DNA of 64,000 nt. It comes from Gavia stellata (Eukaryota; Chordata; Aves; Gaviiformes; Gaviidae). A program made the translations under genes and the position numbers. Positions within the stretch are counted from its first letter, which is position 1. The number at the start of each line of letters is the position of its first letter. Positions 25,216 to 37,429 of this stretch are shown in pieces. Where the stretch lies: assembly GCF_030936135.1 (NCBI RefSeq), contig NC_082634.1, positions 12,501-76,500 of the forward strand, in the 5' to 3' direction. The notes under the pieces are model-generated. The model had not been told where the DNA came from and made no database searches. It saw only the letters and a list, made by a program, of their open reading frames with translations.

Positions 25216-27182
25216 ATGGGGACGCTGGTGGTGGGTGCCGAGTGCTACGACATAGTGGCCACGGTGGGGAAGGGAACCTTTGGGGAGGTGACCCGGGGCT
25301 GGCGGAGGAGCACAGGGGAGATGGTGGCCATCAAGATCCTGAAGAACGAAGGCCATCATGGCCAGGTGGCGAAGAATGAGCTGAGGCTGCTGCAGGCCTT
25401 GCGGGAGATGGACACAGAGGAGTCACACGTCGTCCGTTTCCTCGAGTCCTTCGGTGATGGTGCCTGTACCTACCTGGTCTTTGAGCTGCTGGAGCAAAAT
25501 CTCTTTGACTTCCAAAAGAAGAACAACTTCATGCCATTGCCTGTCCGGCACATCCGTACCATCACAGCGCAGGTGTTGGCAGCGTTGGTCAAGCTGAAGG
25601 AGCTCTCCATCATCCACGCCGACCTCAAGCCAGAGAACATCATGCTGGTGGACCATGCACGCTATCCTTTCCGTGTCAAGCTCATCGACTTTGGCTCGGC
25701 CAGCATCTTTACCGAGGTCCGCCACATCAAGGAACCCTACATCCAATCCCGCTTCTACCGGGCACCAGAGATCTTGTTGGGGTTGCCCTTCTGCGAAAAG
25801 GTGGACGTCTGGTCTTTGGGTTGCGTGATGGCCGAGCTTCACTTGGGTTGGCCTCTCTACCCTGGCGTCAACGAGTATGACCAGGTCCGCTACATCTGCT
25901 CCACCTTGGGGCTACCACGGGGTGAGTTGCTCTGCGCCGCCCAGAAGACGTGGTCCTTCTTCCAACGGGTGCCACATCCCACCAGTTCCTGGCAGCTCAA
26001 ACCACCAGGTGAGGAGATGGCGAAGCCAACAGAGAGGAGGAAGTATGTCTTCTCCTCACTGGATCAGTTGGCGGCAGTGAACATCCGCCCAGTGTTTTAT
26101 CCCAGCCGGGAGGCACTGGCCGAGCGCTGTGACCTGCATGGGATGGTAGAGCTGGTCAAGAGGATGCTCACCTGGGACTCGCACGAGAGGATCGTGCCCA
26201 GCGCCGCCCTCAAGCATCCCTTCATCTCCTTGCAGCAGGTGAAGACCAGCTTCGAGGCCACCCGGTACTACCAGCTCTGCCAAGAGGACTTGAGGGCATC
26301 CCGTAAGGATGCCGGCACACTTGAGATCTTCCCTGGCATGGAGGAAGGTGCCTTCAACCCTGCCAGCCATTGCAGCATCCAGAAGGCCATCACCCAGATG
26401 GATGGGCTCAGTCTGGCTGAGCCGGTTGGGGACACCGGTGACAACAGAGAGCAGGACATCTGCCAAGCCCCCATCCCCACCCACTACGGCACCTGGCACC
26501 ACCAGCATCACCAGCGTTCCAAGACGGAGCCCACTGCCAGTAACTTGATCGTGCTGGGGTCCCCCCGCAGACGGGAGCAGCACGGCCACCGTGATGGTGG
26601 CATGGTCTTTGGTGGCATCATGGAGCAGAACCTGCCTGGAAGACCATACACCTCACCCCACACCAAGGTATGGACACAGGGTGGGGGGCTCACACAGAGA
26701 CTGTGGGCTCCTGGACAATGGGGCTCTGGGACACTGGGTGCTTGGGGTCCCTTGGGTGCTTTGTGTCTCCCAGGTGCTTCAGGTCCCTGGATGCTCGGGG
26801 TTCCTGCTGCCCCGTGTTCCCTGGTGCCCCACATCATGGATGCTCGGGGTCCCTGGTTCCTGGTGCTCCCACGTCATGGGTGCTTGGGGGTCCCTGGTGC
26901 TCCATGTCCCTTGGTGCCCCACGTCATGAGTGCTTGGAGTCCCTGGGCATTCAGGGTCCCTGGGTGCCCCAGGTCCCCACCAAGGCGGGGGGGACTGCTT
27001 ACCCCATTCTCATGCTTCTCCCCCCTCCCCCGCAGGGAGCTCCGGTGATGCGGCGCAACCCCAAGCCCCCACATCCCATCCCCGTCCCCAAGAACAGGCT
27101 CCAGGGGCCAGGCTGGGATCCCCGCGTTGTACCCGGCACGCTCCTCCCGGCACAGAGCCGGCAACACCCACAGCACCGCTGA
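25216..27182 (+). CDS. HIPK4: homeodomain-interacting protein kinase 4 (HIPK4)
   Basis: This is a DYRK-family Ser/Thr kinase with testis-biased roles in mammals. Coding exons are 25216-26667 (484 codons, ends at a GT donor in phase 0) and 27036-27182, giving 532 aa; human is about 616 aa. The kinase domain covers roughly residues 11-345: glycine loop GKGTFGEV at 18-25, catalytic Lys40 in VAIKILK, HADLKPEN with Asp136, DFG at 158-160, and the activation-loop Tyr175 in YIQSRFYRAPE. The kinase part is very close to mammalian HIPK4, while the C-terminal tail after about residue 350 is diverged and shorter. The whole kinase domain is in one uninterrupted exon. The start is the first in-frame ATG and gives an N terminus aligned with the human protein. 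PLD3 is convergent downstream. Confidence 0.94.
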
Positions 27183-27369
27183 GCCGCCATGGCAAACCTG
27201 ACAAACACCCTGGCAGCTGAGAGCTCACCAAAGACCTTCCTCTTCCTCACCATCGGTCACCCTGACCAGTAAAACCCAGCTCCATGCCAGTAGCGGAGAA
27301 AGGAGCCAGGGATGTACCAGTACGTGCTGTGCCAGATGCTACCGGCACTGGTTCTTGCAATGATTCCCC

Positions 27370-27375
27370 AATAAA
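27370..27375 (+). terminator. HIPK4 polyadenylation signal AATAAA
   Basis: AATAAA lies 188 bp after the HIPK4 stop, followed by a TGTTTT element. The convergent PLD3 stop codon is only 284 bp further on, so the two 3' ends are closely packed. Confidence 0.75.
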
Positions 27376-27658
27376 TGTTTTACTGACAGCCGAGCATTTC
27401 ATCTGGCTCTTTGCTGGTATGGGTCTGGCACTGCCAAGACTCGAGGGGTGTCCCGGCTTCCCTCCCATTGCTGGCACGGTATTCGGCAAAGGCCCAACGC
27501 TCTCCATCACCATGGCGCAGAGGACCCCCCACCTCAATAACAGCAATGCAAAGTCCAGAAAAACTCATTTTTTCTGTTTTTTTCCCCAAATTGGAGCAGG
27601 GCGGACAGATTCGGCACAGACAGAACCCGTGGTTCACCAGCGGTCCGTTCCCCAGCAC

Positions 27659-30625
27659 CTAACGGGAGCCGCAGAGGCTTCCCCACCGCTCAGCATCGCT
27701 GATGTCGGCACTGTACTGGGAGCTCCAATCCCGCTCAAAAACCGCCTGCAGCTGCTCTCGGATGGTGCTGGCAGCAGTGCCGGTGGCAGTGCTGGCACTG
27801 GTTCGGCTCACCGTCTGGTTCACCACCAGCGCTGATCCCGCCGTCCGCACAAAGTAGTCGCCAGACCAGTTTGATGTCCCTGCAAGGAAATTTGGGTGGG
27901 GGACCCCAAAAACCGCCCCCAAGCCACCGTCACCAGCAGCCGGCGGTGACTTGCACGGCAGCATCGCCACTCACGCCATGCTCACCGATATACGCCGCCT
28001 TCTCTGTCACCATGTACTTGTTGTGGTTCACGCGGGCGTAGGGGATCTGGGCTTGTGCTGCACTCGCTGGCACCATGAAAAGCCGCTGTGGGGAGCAAGG
28101 AGACTGTCACCCACTGAAACATCACCCGCTGCACACTGCGGTCATGCCGCGATACCCACCACCTCCACGTTGTAGCGGGTCCGATTATCGGCGACAGCAG
28201 CGAGGGATTTGAGGAAGGGGAACATGGTCATGCGGCTGTGCCGCCAACAACCTGCCAACAACCGAACCTTGACCTGGCGTTCGAAGACAGCTTTCCGCAG
28301 CCGGTTATCAATCGCCGGCCAAAATCTGGGGAGGGAAAGCAGTTAGGCATCACCAGTGCCAGCAAGCCGGGGTTGGCATAGGACCATACAAACCTTTGGG
28401 GGTGGGAGAATTCGGTGGTGGGTAGGTAGCTCATCACCGCAATGTCCACGAAGTCCTCGGCAGCATCGATGACGTTGAGGAGGGCGCCAAGATCCTGGGT
28501 CCGACCGGCAGCACAGAGAGCCGGCGGGGAGCTCTGACGGAATCATTGGAGATGGATCAAGCACCAGCACAGCCGATCCTTGGCACCAGGAAAACCAACC
28601 ATGATGGATTGGGGACATACCGAGAAGTAGACAGCGGCATTGGTGTCGTTGAGTTTCAACTCCAATGGCGTCTCCATGTTGAAGGTGGTGGAATAATTTG
28701 CTGGCCACGGTACTGGGATGGAAGCGCCGGGAATGCCAAGAGCCCAATAAGCTTCAAAAATTTTGCCTAAATCTTTGGCCAAGCAGCTGCAATTGTAGAT
28801 GGCGGCGCCGAGCTCCTTCACCTGCAGCGAGTAGCACGGTGGCACTATCACATCACCAGATGGTGCCCTCATCCCTCTCCAATGCCCTAAGTCCCATCTT
28901 ATGGCATTGAGCATCCCTTGATGGGGACAGGGATGGGGGGCTTGTTTTGAGATAGCCCCGGCACTGTTCGGCACATGTTTGGCACCATCCGGTGGTATGA
29001 TAGTGCTGCCATGCTGCTCACCTGGGTCAAAGACCTCCAGTCCATGTTGGCGCTCCCAACGTAGAGGTGGGTGCCATCAACGAGCCAAAACTTGGTGTGC
29101 AGCACGCCACCAGTGAGCCGCGGCATATCGACGGTGCGTACCAGGGCACCTGCACGACCACAGGTTGGGCGTCTCCCACTCAAAATCCCCCCCAAAAAAC
29201 AATTTTGGTTTATTTCCATTGCTCACCGCTCTGCTCCAGCGCTTGGAGATCGTTCAGGGGCGATTTTGCTGACGGATGGCTGACAGCGATTCGGACAGTG
29301 ATGCCACGCTGGGATAATTGGAGGAGTTCCTCCAGGATTTGCTCACCCTGAATCAGCACGTGGTTTGAGGTGAAAAAAAGCAGAAATTATTAAAAATTAT
29401 GGGAAGGCAAGAAAACAGTACCCGGCGCCGGGTTCAAGCACCAGAATCGGAGCTGTGCCACGCATGCTGGATGCCGGCGGTGCAGACCTGAGCGGCGGAG
29501 GGTTCGTGTGTCTGTGTGTCCTCGTTGGTCATGGTCCAGTAGAAGGAGGCGATGTCCAGGCTGTGAGTGATGGTCCCCAGGAGGTTCATCCACGTGGAGA
29601 AGGTGGATGGGTTCAGCACGTAACTGCCACTGAAGGTCATTCCCTCCGGGATGCTCTCCACCAGGACGATCCTATGGTGGAAATTTGGTGGCACCGGCAC
29701 CAATGAGATTGTAGCACCAGGATGCCGAGGGTCTCAGGGGAGCGTCACCCCCCCGTAAGCTCGTCTTACCGGCATGCATCACCGCAGGATCCAGCATCGC
29801 CGCCAGCTTCACCATCAGCATCACCGCGGAGGGCTGAGCTCAGCCGGAGATTGAAGAAGAGGAGGAAGATGAGGATGAAGAGGGTGAGGAGGATGGCGGA
29901 GAGCAATGCACTGCAGGAGCACTGGGATGGAGAGGGGACGTCGGTGCCCCAAAATTAAGGAATAAATTACTTTATGGGGCTTAAAGCCACCCCCTACACC
30001 GGTGGGATACGGCAAGGGATGGCACCGGATCCAGCCGGCACAGAAGCCAGCCCCCGTAGGCTGAGGGAGTTACCTTTGGCGGGAAGCGGGTGGGCTGTGC
30101 CCCACGGTCCTCCAGTGGGTCCAGCTGTGATGGGGCGCAGAGAATTGGGGTGGAGGGGACACCGAACCAGGTAAAACCCACCCCAAAATGCCCAGGGAAA
30201 AGTGACACCACCACCCCCCATATAGCTGGGGGTCCCCATGGGGTGCAGGGTCTGGGTGGAAATGGGGGGCATGGGGCACCCCGGTTTGGGGTTGCAGGGT
30301 GCCAGGCAGAGGGCTATGGGGCAGCCTGGCTTGGGGTTGTAGGATGCTGGGCAGGGGGCTATGGGGCACCCTGGTTTGGGGTTGTAAGGTGCTGCGCAAG
30401 GGGCTATAGGGCACCTCACTTCAGGGTTGTAGGGTGCTGGGGTGGGGGCCTATGGGGCACCCCAATTTGGGATTTTAGGGTGCCAGGATGGGGCAGGGAG
30501 CTCTGGGGTGCCCCAGTTCGGGGTTGTGGGGTGCCAGGACAGGGCAGGGAGTTCCATGACCCCCAGTTTGGGGTCTCAGGGTGTCACCAGCACCATACCT
30601 GCTTGTAGGTGCCGTCAGGCTTCAT
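27659..30625 (-). CDS. PLD3: phospholipase D family member 3 (PLD3)
   Basis: PLD3 is a type II membrane protein of endolysosomes with 5' exonuclease activity on single-stranded nucleic acid. Eleven coding exons, minus strand: 30625-30599, 30124-30074, 29921-29770, 29671-29488, 29347-29227, 29149-29022, 28821-28621, 28533-28394, 28325-28160, 28085-27986, 27879-27659. The phases join to 496 aa (human 490). A short cytosolic tail (MKPDGTYKQ start) leads to one membrane segment, [19 protein letters not shown]. The first HKD motif is HTKFWLVD at 196-203 with GSANMDW after it. The second is HNKYMVTE at 411-418 followed by [10 protein letters not shown], with Glu in place of Asp exactly as in mammals. 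The mammalian-like ESIPEG and [10 protein letters not shown] blocks are present. Everything expected for an active enzyme is there. Head-to-head with C19orf47. Confidence 0.95.
30240..30590. repeat. ~60-bp tandem repeat in PLD3 intron 1
   Basis: About six diverged units with the phrase GGGGCACCCTGGTTTGGGGTTGTAGGGTGC lie between the first and second coding exons of PLD3. Reading frames across it are repeat artefacts. Confidence 0.85.
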
Positions 30626-31124
30626 CCCGGCGTGACGCTGGAACAGAACAAACCGGATTTCTCCCGACATGCCCAGACAGGCGAGACCTCCCCGGGGTGC
30701 GGCACAGATGGGATTTTTGGCGTACAGATGAGGGGAGAGACCCCCAAAAACTCAGGCGGGGCAGAGGCCTTCCCAGCTGACTCACGGGATCACAGTGCTC
30801 ACGTGCCCCAACCCTTCTGGGGCGGGGAGGGGAAGTGCTTGGTCATCCCCACAGCCACTGGGGCTGATCCCCCTTGGGAATAGGGCGGGGGACACCAATT
30901 TCGGGGTGCAGACCCCCCACACCCTGCTGGGACCCTTCCCCTGTGCCTCGGGGACCCCATAATAAAGGGGTGCTCAGCCCCAGGGATCAGCCCCCCCCAA
31001 ACCCTGACCCATTTTTGGGGAGGGGGTTAGTGTTGAGGGGGGTTAGGGGCAGGGGTTAAGCTCGGTCTGGCATCACCCCCCGCAGCTCAGCTGAATTTGG
31101 GGGGGTCAGGGCTGTGTTTCAGGG

Positions 31125-31520
31125 TTAAGATGATGTTTAGGGAAGGGTTTAGGGCCCGGGTCAGGGTGATGTTTAGGGGTTGTTCAGGGCCAGTGGCATA
31201 TTTAGGACTGGGTTTAGGGCCAGGGATATTTTAGGACCGGGTTTAGAGCCCGGGCTCAGCTTAGGACCCGGTTTAAGGCCAGGGCCATATTCAGGGCCGG
31301 GTTTAGGGCCAGGGCCGAGTTTAGGACCAGGTTTAGGGCCGGGGATATTTTAGGACCGGGTTTAGGGCCAGGGATCAGCTTAGGGCCCGGTTTAGGGCCA
31401 GGGCCATATTTAGGCCCAGGTTTAGGCCCAGGGCCGAGCTTAGGACCAGGCTTAAGGCCAGGGACATATTTAGGGCCGTGTTTAGGGCCAGGTTTGTGCC
31501 AGGGCCGGGCTTAGGGCCGG
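31125..31520. repeat. interstitial TTTAGGGCC-type minisatellite
   Basis: About 20 copies of an 18-21-bp unit GGTTTAGGGCCAGGGCC (variants TTTAGGACC) lie between PLD3 and C19orf47. The core contains TTTAGGG, close to the vertebrate telomere motif, but the unit is longer and degenerate. Confidence 0.88.
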
Positions 31521-31559
31521 GTTTAGGGCCAGGGCCCCCCTCAAGGCCGCGGCTCCCAG

Positions 31560-31860
31560 GGGTGCCCGGTGCCCTCCGCCCCCCCCGTACCGGAAACACC
31601 CGCGTCCGCGGGGGCGGCTGTTCCCGGAGCCGCCCGCAGGGGGGCGCTCTCGGTCCTCCAGGGCTCTACAGTCCCCCCTCACTTTTCCCCCCTCCCGCGC
31701 CGCCGCTGCCTAGAGCGGCCCCCGCCCCGGCGCGCGCGACTGGCGGCGGGCTGGGCCGGCCGGCGAGGTCACTTCCGGCGCTCCGTGACCGGTGTTTCCG
31801 GTGGGGCCCGGCCCGGCGGCGGCGGCGGTGGGATGGGGCGCGGCGAGAGCGGAGAGGTGA
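31560..31860 (+). promoter_or_regulatory. CpG-rich promoter and first exon of C19orf47, probably shared with PLD3
   Basis: CpG-dense sequence contains ACTTCCGG at 31771-31778 (ETS/GABP type) and a second GTTTCCGG near 31795. A likely noncoding first exon ends at 31856 with a GTGAGG donor. It contains an upstream ATG with eight codons before the splice. Because PLD3 starts in the opposite direction about 1 kb away, a bidirectional promoter is plausible. Confidence 0.6.
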
Positions 31861-32240
31861 GGGGAGAAGGAGGGTGTGTGGGGCAGGAGGAGGGGGCAGG
31901 GAGGGTGTGTGGGGCAGGAGGAGGGGGCGGGTGGGGCAGGGAGGGTCTGTGCGGCGGGAGGAGGAGGCAGGAGGGAAGGGGAGGGTGTGTGGGGCAGGAG
32001 GGTCTGTGGGGCAGGAGCAGGTGGCAGGAGGGAAGGGGAGGGTGAGTGGGGCAGGAGGAGGGGGCGGGGGGTGCAAGGACGGTGTGTGGGGCAGGAGGGG
32101 GGGGCAAGGAGGGTGTGTGGGGCAGGAGGAGGGAGCAGGGGGGCAAGGAGGGGGTTTAGGGTGGGGGGGTCTGTGGGGCAGGAGGGAAGGGGAGGGGCTG
32201 TGGGGCGGCAGGAGGGGGCAGGGGTGCAGGCAGGGGGGGT
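31860..32240. repeat. G-rich minisatellite in C19orf47 intron 1
   Basis: Repeats of GGGTGTGTGGGGCAGGAGGAGG, 30-40 bp per unit, begin directly at the donor of the first noncoding exon. Confidence 0.88.
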
Positions 32241-32361
32241 AGCAGTAGCCCCGTGCCTGCTCACTGGCGGTCAGAGGAGCCATGCAGCCGCTCTCTCACC
32301 CATCAGGCTGCTCTTGGTGCTGCTGCCTAGCCCCACGCCCATGTCCTCTAGCTCCTCCACC

Positions 32362-35300
32362 ATGGTGTCCGTCACGATGGGTAAGGGACATTTCCCTCCC
32401 TGCGAGCGCGCCCCCCTGCCTGCCCCCCCCACCCCCCAATCATCCTAAATTGCCCTAAAACCCCTCAAATTGCGTATTTTCATCTGGGAGACCATCCCCA
32501 TCCCCCTCTACCATCCCAGGAGCAGTTTTCTTCCCGATCCCACTAATCGCACGATGACAGCTGCAAACGCCTGGAATGAGCCTCTCGGCCAGTGCCTGCC
32601 GAAACCCAGGCAACAGCCCCACCCCTTTTTCCATATCCACTTAATTTTTCCTTTTCCGTGGCTTTTTTTCAGCAACATCCGAATGGATTCAGTTTTTCAA
32701 GGAAGCTGGGATCCCCCCGGGCCCCGCCGTCAACTATGCTGTCATGTTTGTGGATAACAGGTGAGGTCAGCAATGAGGCAGCACCTTTTCATCGCATCAC
32801 AGGGGGAAAATAGCACCAAAAGATCCCCCCAGTGAGGGGGAAGGAAGGAATTAACCAATTATCCCGCTCCTTAATTAAGTTACGTTAGTTATTCGTCTGT
32901 GAGGAGCTTCTTTTTCGTTATCAGTGCTGTTCCTATAAGGTGGCATCCGAACCCAGGTCAGGGATATTATGGTGCGCCACACGCAAGGCTTCATTAATCA
33001 GAGCTTGTAACGAGGGGAGACCTCGTTAAGCCGGGTCTTTCCTCACCTCAGGATCCAGAAGAACATGTTGATGGATCTGAACAAGGAGATCATGAACGAG
33101 CTGGGCATCACAGTGGTGGGAGACATTATCGCCATCCTCAAACACGCCAAAATCGTGTACAGGCAGGTATGGTAAAGCCTCGCTGTCACAGGTAAAGCCT
33201 CGCCGGCTCATTTAGCAGCAAAGTTTTGCCTCGAGGCTTCTCGTTCGCCTCTGAAGAGCCCGAGGGAAAACCCTCCTCCCTGTGTTTTTCCTTCAGGAAA
33301 TGTGCAAGGCAGCCACCGAATCCCTCTGCCCCAGCTCCCCCAACATTCAAGCCGAGCTGCGCCGCAACACCAACAGCGGTGAGCATGGGCGGGAGGTTTC
33401 TGGGAGATTAAATCCCCTCACCTGATTAACGAGGTGAATTAATTATCTTGAAAATAAAGGGGTCAAACAACGGCTGCCTTCCCCACAATCCTGGGGAAGG
33501 ACCGCTCTTTAATTTAGCTGACAAGATGGACGCTTGTCGTACTCGCCGAAGCCCCTTGGAGTTGAAAACCTCTCCCTCACCGCGCCATCCTCCCCTTCCA
33601 GCCGCCAGCCGGATGATTGCCAACAGCTTGAGCAGAGACTCGCCTCCTGCCACCCTCCTCCGACAACGGCCCCACACCTCCAAAATCTCCGTCACTGTCT
33701 CTAACAAACTGGCCGCCACAAAGGCAGGTAGGGAGGGTGACGGGTCCCAGCAGAAACAATGCCAAAAGTTGCTTTTTCCTTTCTGTTTCCCATTTAATAT
33801 CCCCCTGGTTGAATTTTAGCAGCTGTTTTGGATCCAGCTACAGGGTTTTTGAGCTAATCACACAACATCCTTGTCTCTAAAATGGAGAGACACGGATTTG
33901 AGGAGTGCACCCCTCGGTGGGTAAGGAATCGGCTGGATGGTCACACTCCAGCTTGAAGTCTGGGTGGAGAATGGTGATGAGCAGCGTCCCTCAGGGGTCC
34001 GTCCTGGGACCAGTATGATTTAACATTTTTGTTGGGGACATGGACAGGGGGGTCGAGTGCACCTGCAGACAGTTTGGGGGTGACCCCAAGCTGAGGGTGG
34101 GGGGGGTTGATGCTCCAGAGGGAAGGGATCCATCCAGAGGAATTGTGGCAGGCTGGAGAGGGGGGCGCCCATGCCAACCTCATGAGGTTCAACAAGGCCT
34201 GTTGGTGCCAAAGCAGCCGGTGTGAGAGCTCACTCGAGCCCGGGATTGTGCCCAAGAGCTCATAAAACCCTTCCACCCCCTCAGTCTTGTTGGAACGAGA
34301 GCTCTCGTTTCACTTTTCCTTCACCCCACCAGGTTTATGCAACACAGCAGATGAAACTCCAACGATCCCAGTAAAACGCCGCCGGGTGACGGCGGAAATG
34401 GAAGGGAAATACATCATCAACATGCCCAAGGGCACCACACCAAGGACAAAGAAAATCCTGGAGCAGCAAGCGGCCAAAGGTACCAGCAGGGTAGTTTGAT
34501 CCTCATTTTCTCTTCTACAAGCCCAGTTTAGTCCGAGTTTAGCTCATCGTTACAAATCCCACAAGGATTTTCATATCCAGAGGGTTATTGGGTAGAAGTT
34601 GTGTTACTGCAAGCCTATATTAACTCGCTGCAAGACATAAAGGTTCCTCTCACGTCTGTTTTAAGTCTTAGGAAGAAGGGGATGGGTGGCCCTTCACATG
34701 CTTTTATCGAGTGGATTTTATTTTGCCGGGTGCCCCGATGGGTAGGATGGGGCTGAAAGGCCACGAGCCCTCGGCACTGACCCAGCGTAGCTTCATTTTC
34801 CAGGGAAACCTCCAAAAAAACACATTTTCTTGAAAACTACAGGTCTGCAGAGAACATCCGTCTTCGACCGGCTGGGAGCTGAGGCAAAAGCGGACACGAC
34901 CACGGGAGGGAAGGTGAGAGGACGCAAGTTTTCAGCTGCGGCTCCATTTAGCCGCTGAGATCCCAACATGAGGGTTCTCTCCCCGAAGATTATTTCGGGA
35001 TTCACAGCTGCCCACTCGCCGCCGAGGGGCTGAAGGAACCTTGAATAACCAGAAAATGGTGGGGAAACACTGGGGAAAAGCAGGATGGAGTCACCAAAGG
35101 CAAGCGGATCCCCAGTCCCTGGGTGATTCCTTTCTGCACTTCTATTTTGACCCCTTTAATGGGGGATACAGGAGGGTTTTTCTCTCCTCTGGAGACAAAA
35201 AGCTCTTTATTTGGTGATACAGGAGATTTTTTTCTCTCCTCTGGAGGTAAAAACCTCAGCATGGAAGTCTTGGGGTGTAAAACAAGTTACAGATTCAGCC

Positions 35301-36051
35301 CCTCAAGAAAAATAAGAGGGAATATGATTTTACGGGTGATTTATAGACCTGTTTTATAGCCTAATCGTTAATTTAATTGCTGCAGGCAGCGTTTTGCATC
35401 GTTGCATCCCAAAACGCTTTGTGGGCAAGGTCAGCGTGCATCTTGCCTCCGTCACGGTGGCAGAATTCGGGGGGCGAAGGGGAAGAGAAGGGTAAATAGA
35501 GCACCTGAAAATGGGGGTGCGGATGCTGATGGGCTCCCCCCACCCTTGTCTCCCAGCCCACGGGGGTCTTCAGCAGACTGGGTGACGCCTTGGGGACCGA
35601 TGGGGACAAAGCCACTGAGAGCGATGACGACTGCTCTGTCCTCCAATATGCCGGCGTCCTAAAAAAACTCGCCAAGCCTCCCCGTAAGGAAAGCGCCAAG
35701 CCGGGAGGGACCATCAAGGCGAAAGCCACCAGTTCGGAAGCCAAACCGGTCACCGTCACCACCGCCATCCAGCGGCTTGGTCACAGAAATGCCACCGGTA
35801 TCCGTACGGCAGTGAAACCGCAACTGGCAGCATCCAAAATCGGCGTCATCAGTATTGCCGCGGTGCCTGTTGAAGCCCAGGACGACGATGTTACCAGCAC
35901 GAAGGATAAAAGTGAACCCGAATTTCGGGTGACAATCAAAAGGACCTGGGGGTGCGGGAAGGTGAGCAGCACTAACGAGACCCCCGGCGCTCAGATGGAC
36001 AGTGCTGGCACCGTTAGCGTCTTTAAACGGCTGGGGAAGAAACCGGATTGA
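32362..36051 (+). CDS. C19orf47: C19orf47-like protein with N-terminal SAM-like domain
   Basis: Nuclear protein of unknown biochemical role. Coding exons: 32362-32380, 32673-32760, 33052-33166, 33297-33378, 33602-33727, 34333-34479, 34843-34913 and 35557-36051; all are AG/GT and phases fit, giving 380 aa (human about 422). The N terminus MVSVTM then [18 protein letters not shown] through residue ~75 ([18 protein letters not shown]) is the SAM-type fold and is nearly identical to human. Next come a [12 protein letters not shown] block, the basic [13 protein letters not shown] segment (likely nuclear signal), [15 protein letters not shown], and two short repeats of the type VFDRLGAE and VFSRLGD; a third, [10 protein letters not shown], ends the protein. 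The C-terminal exon is the most diverged. The gene order with PLD3 and AKT2 is the same as in mammals. Function is inferred only from family identity. Confidence 0.92.
33918..34200 (+). mobile_element. CR1 LINE fragment (reverse transcriptase region)
   Basis: The segment encodes a decayed piece of the CR1 ORF2 palm region. QGSVLGPV is recognisable, followed after an in-frame stop by FNIFVGDMD and then a remnant of the catalytic FADD box that now reads FGGD. The element is truncated at both ends, carries stop codons and frameshifts, and lies in intron 5 of C19orf47. It is an old copy. Confidence 0.85.
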
Positions 36052-37141
36052 TCCTGTGGCGCTTCTTCCTGCACCAGATGGATCATCTCAACAGTTTTCC
36101 GCTTGTCCCGTCCCCTCCTGATGGTCACCCGCTGTCCCCCATCCCATTTATTCACGCTCAAGAACCGGCAGTCTCATCCTGCCTTCCTCCTCACTAATCC
36201 CACGAGGAAACAATGCCAATCCCATGGGGAGATGCTTAATCCCACGGGGAAGGGCTTAATCCCACAGGGAAACTAATCTCATGGGAAAACAGCAGAGGGA
36301 AGAGGGGAAAAGCCTTTCCTGATGGATTTCTTGCCTGCTGGGCATCCCTGCCTGCCCCTGGCCGCAAAGCCGGCAGGTGCGAGGCCAAATCATTGCTCTC
36401 CATCTCCTACCAGCACCAAAATGTCTTTTTTTTCTTCCCCTATTTTTCCCTCCTCTGCAGGTTCTTTCCTTTATTCAGGAATTTGGACCTGGAGAACTCC
36501 ACACAGAGGGGTTTTTCGTACCTCTGCAGGGTTTTTTTCCCTGCATTTATGAATTTGCACCAAAACAATTCCGTAAATAGTCATTACGGAGTGGCGGCTT
36601 GCTGCGGGGATTCTTAATCTTTAAGGATTTTGGAGCAGCCACCAAAAAAAAACAACCCAAAAGCTTCAAAAAAACTCCTCGGAGGCTCAAAAAATCCAAA
36701 AATTGCCTTAATTTAAAGCAACACCTTCAGTCTCCCGCTCGCAGTTTTAGGCTCGAGCTCATCCCGCTGCAAAATCTAAAATGGCCGCCGTGGAGTTTTA
36801 CCAAAATTATTGCTTTTCCCCCAAATTTGTTTCCCCCCAAATTTATTTCTGACGTCACCGGGGGTGTCTTCCCCCCGCACCTGTCCGGCAATGCTGCAAA
36901 CCTTGAAAAGGCATTTTTTAATCCACAAAATAAAGACAGTGGGGGTGGAGGCAGCTGCGTGGTGATTCAGGGCCAGGTGGTCTTTTTAATAAGAAAAACC
37001 ACTGATTTCTTTATTTTACCCTATTTTGGGAGGTTTTCTTTGTGCTTCTGGCGTTGTTTGGCGTGTGAAAATGAGTGGTTTTTCCCAATTTTCGGCTTTC
37101 TACATCACCCGCCAGCCTGCGGGGGAGCTTTTTGCAATAAA
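36052..37141 (+). other. 3' UTR of C19orf47 with two poly(A) signals
   Basis: Sequence after the stop codon is A/T-richer than the coding parts and has AATAAA at 36929-36934 and again at 37136-37141, the latter followed by GTGTGG. No other gene is seen before the AKT2 promoter. Confidence 0.65.
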
Positions 37142-37429
37142 GTGTGGAAACAGCTCCGTTTGGTGTCGATTGAGACCCCCCAGTCTGTGGCCGGGACCCC
37201 CCAAAACTACCCCCGGGGTGCTGAGATTGGATCAGCTCAGTGCACCCGTGAGTGGGTGGTGCATCCCGGGAGAGGGGTGCCCACGCCTCGTGGGTATCAA
37301 GCAAGCATCATCGCCTAGCTCCTCGCCCTCTCCGGCCACGCGTGGGTGGTCGGAGTGTGAATTTATGCAGCTATATTTAAATATAAACAAATGAGCAGGA
37401 ACGGGAGGAGGTTCTGCTCCCCGCCGGCC

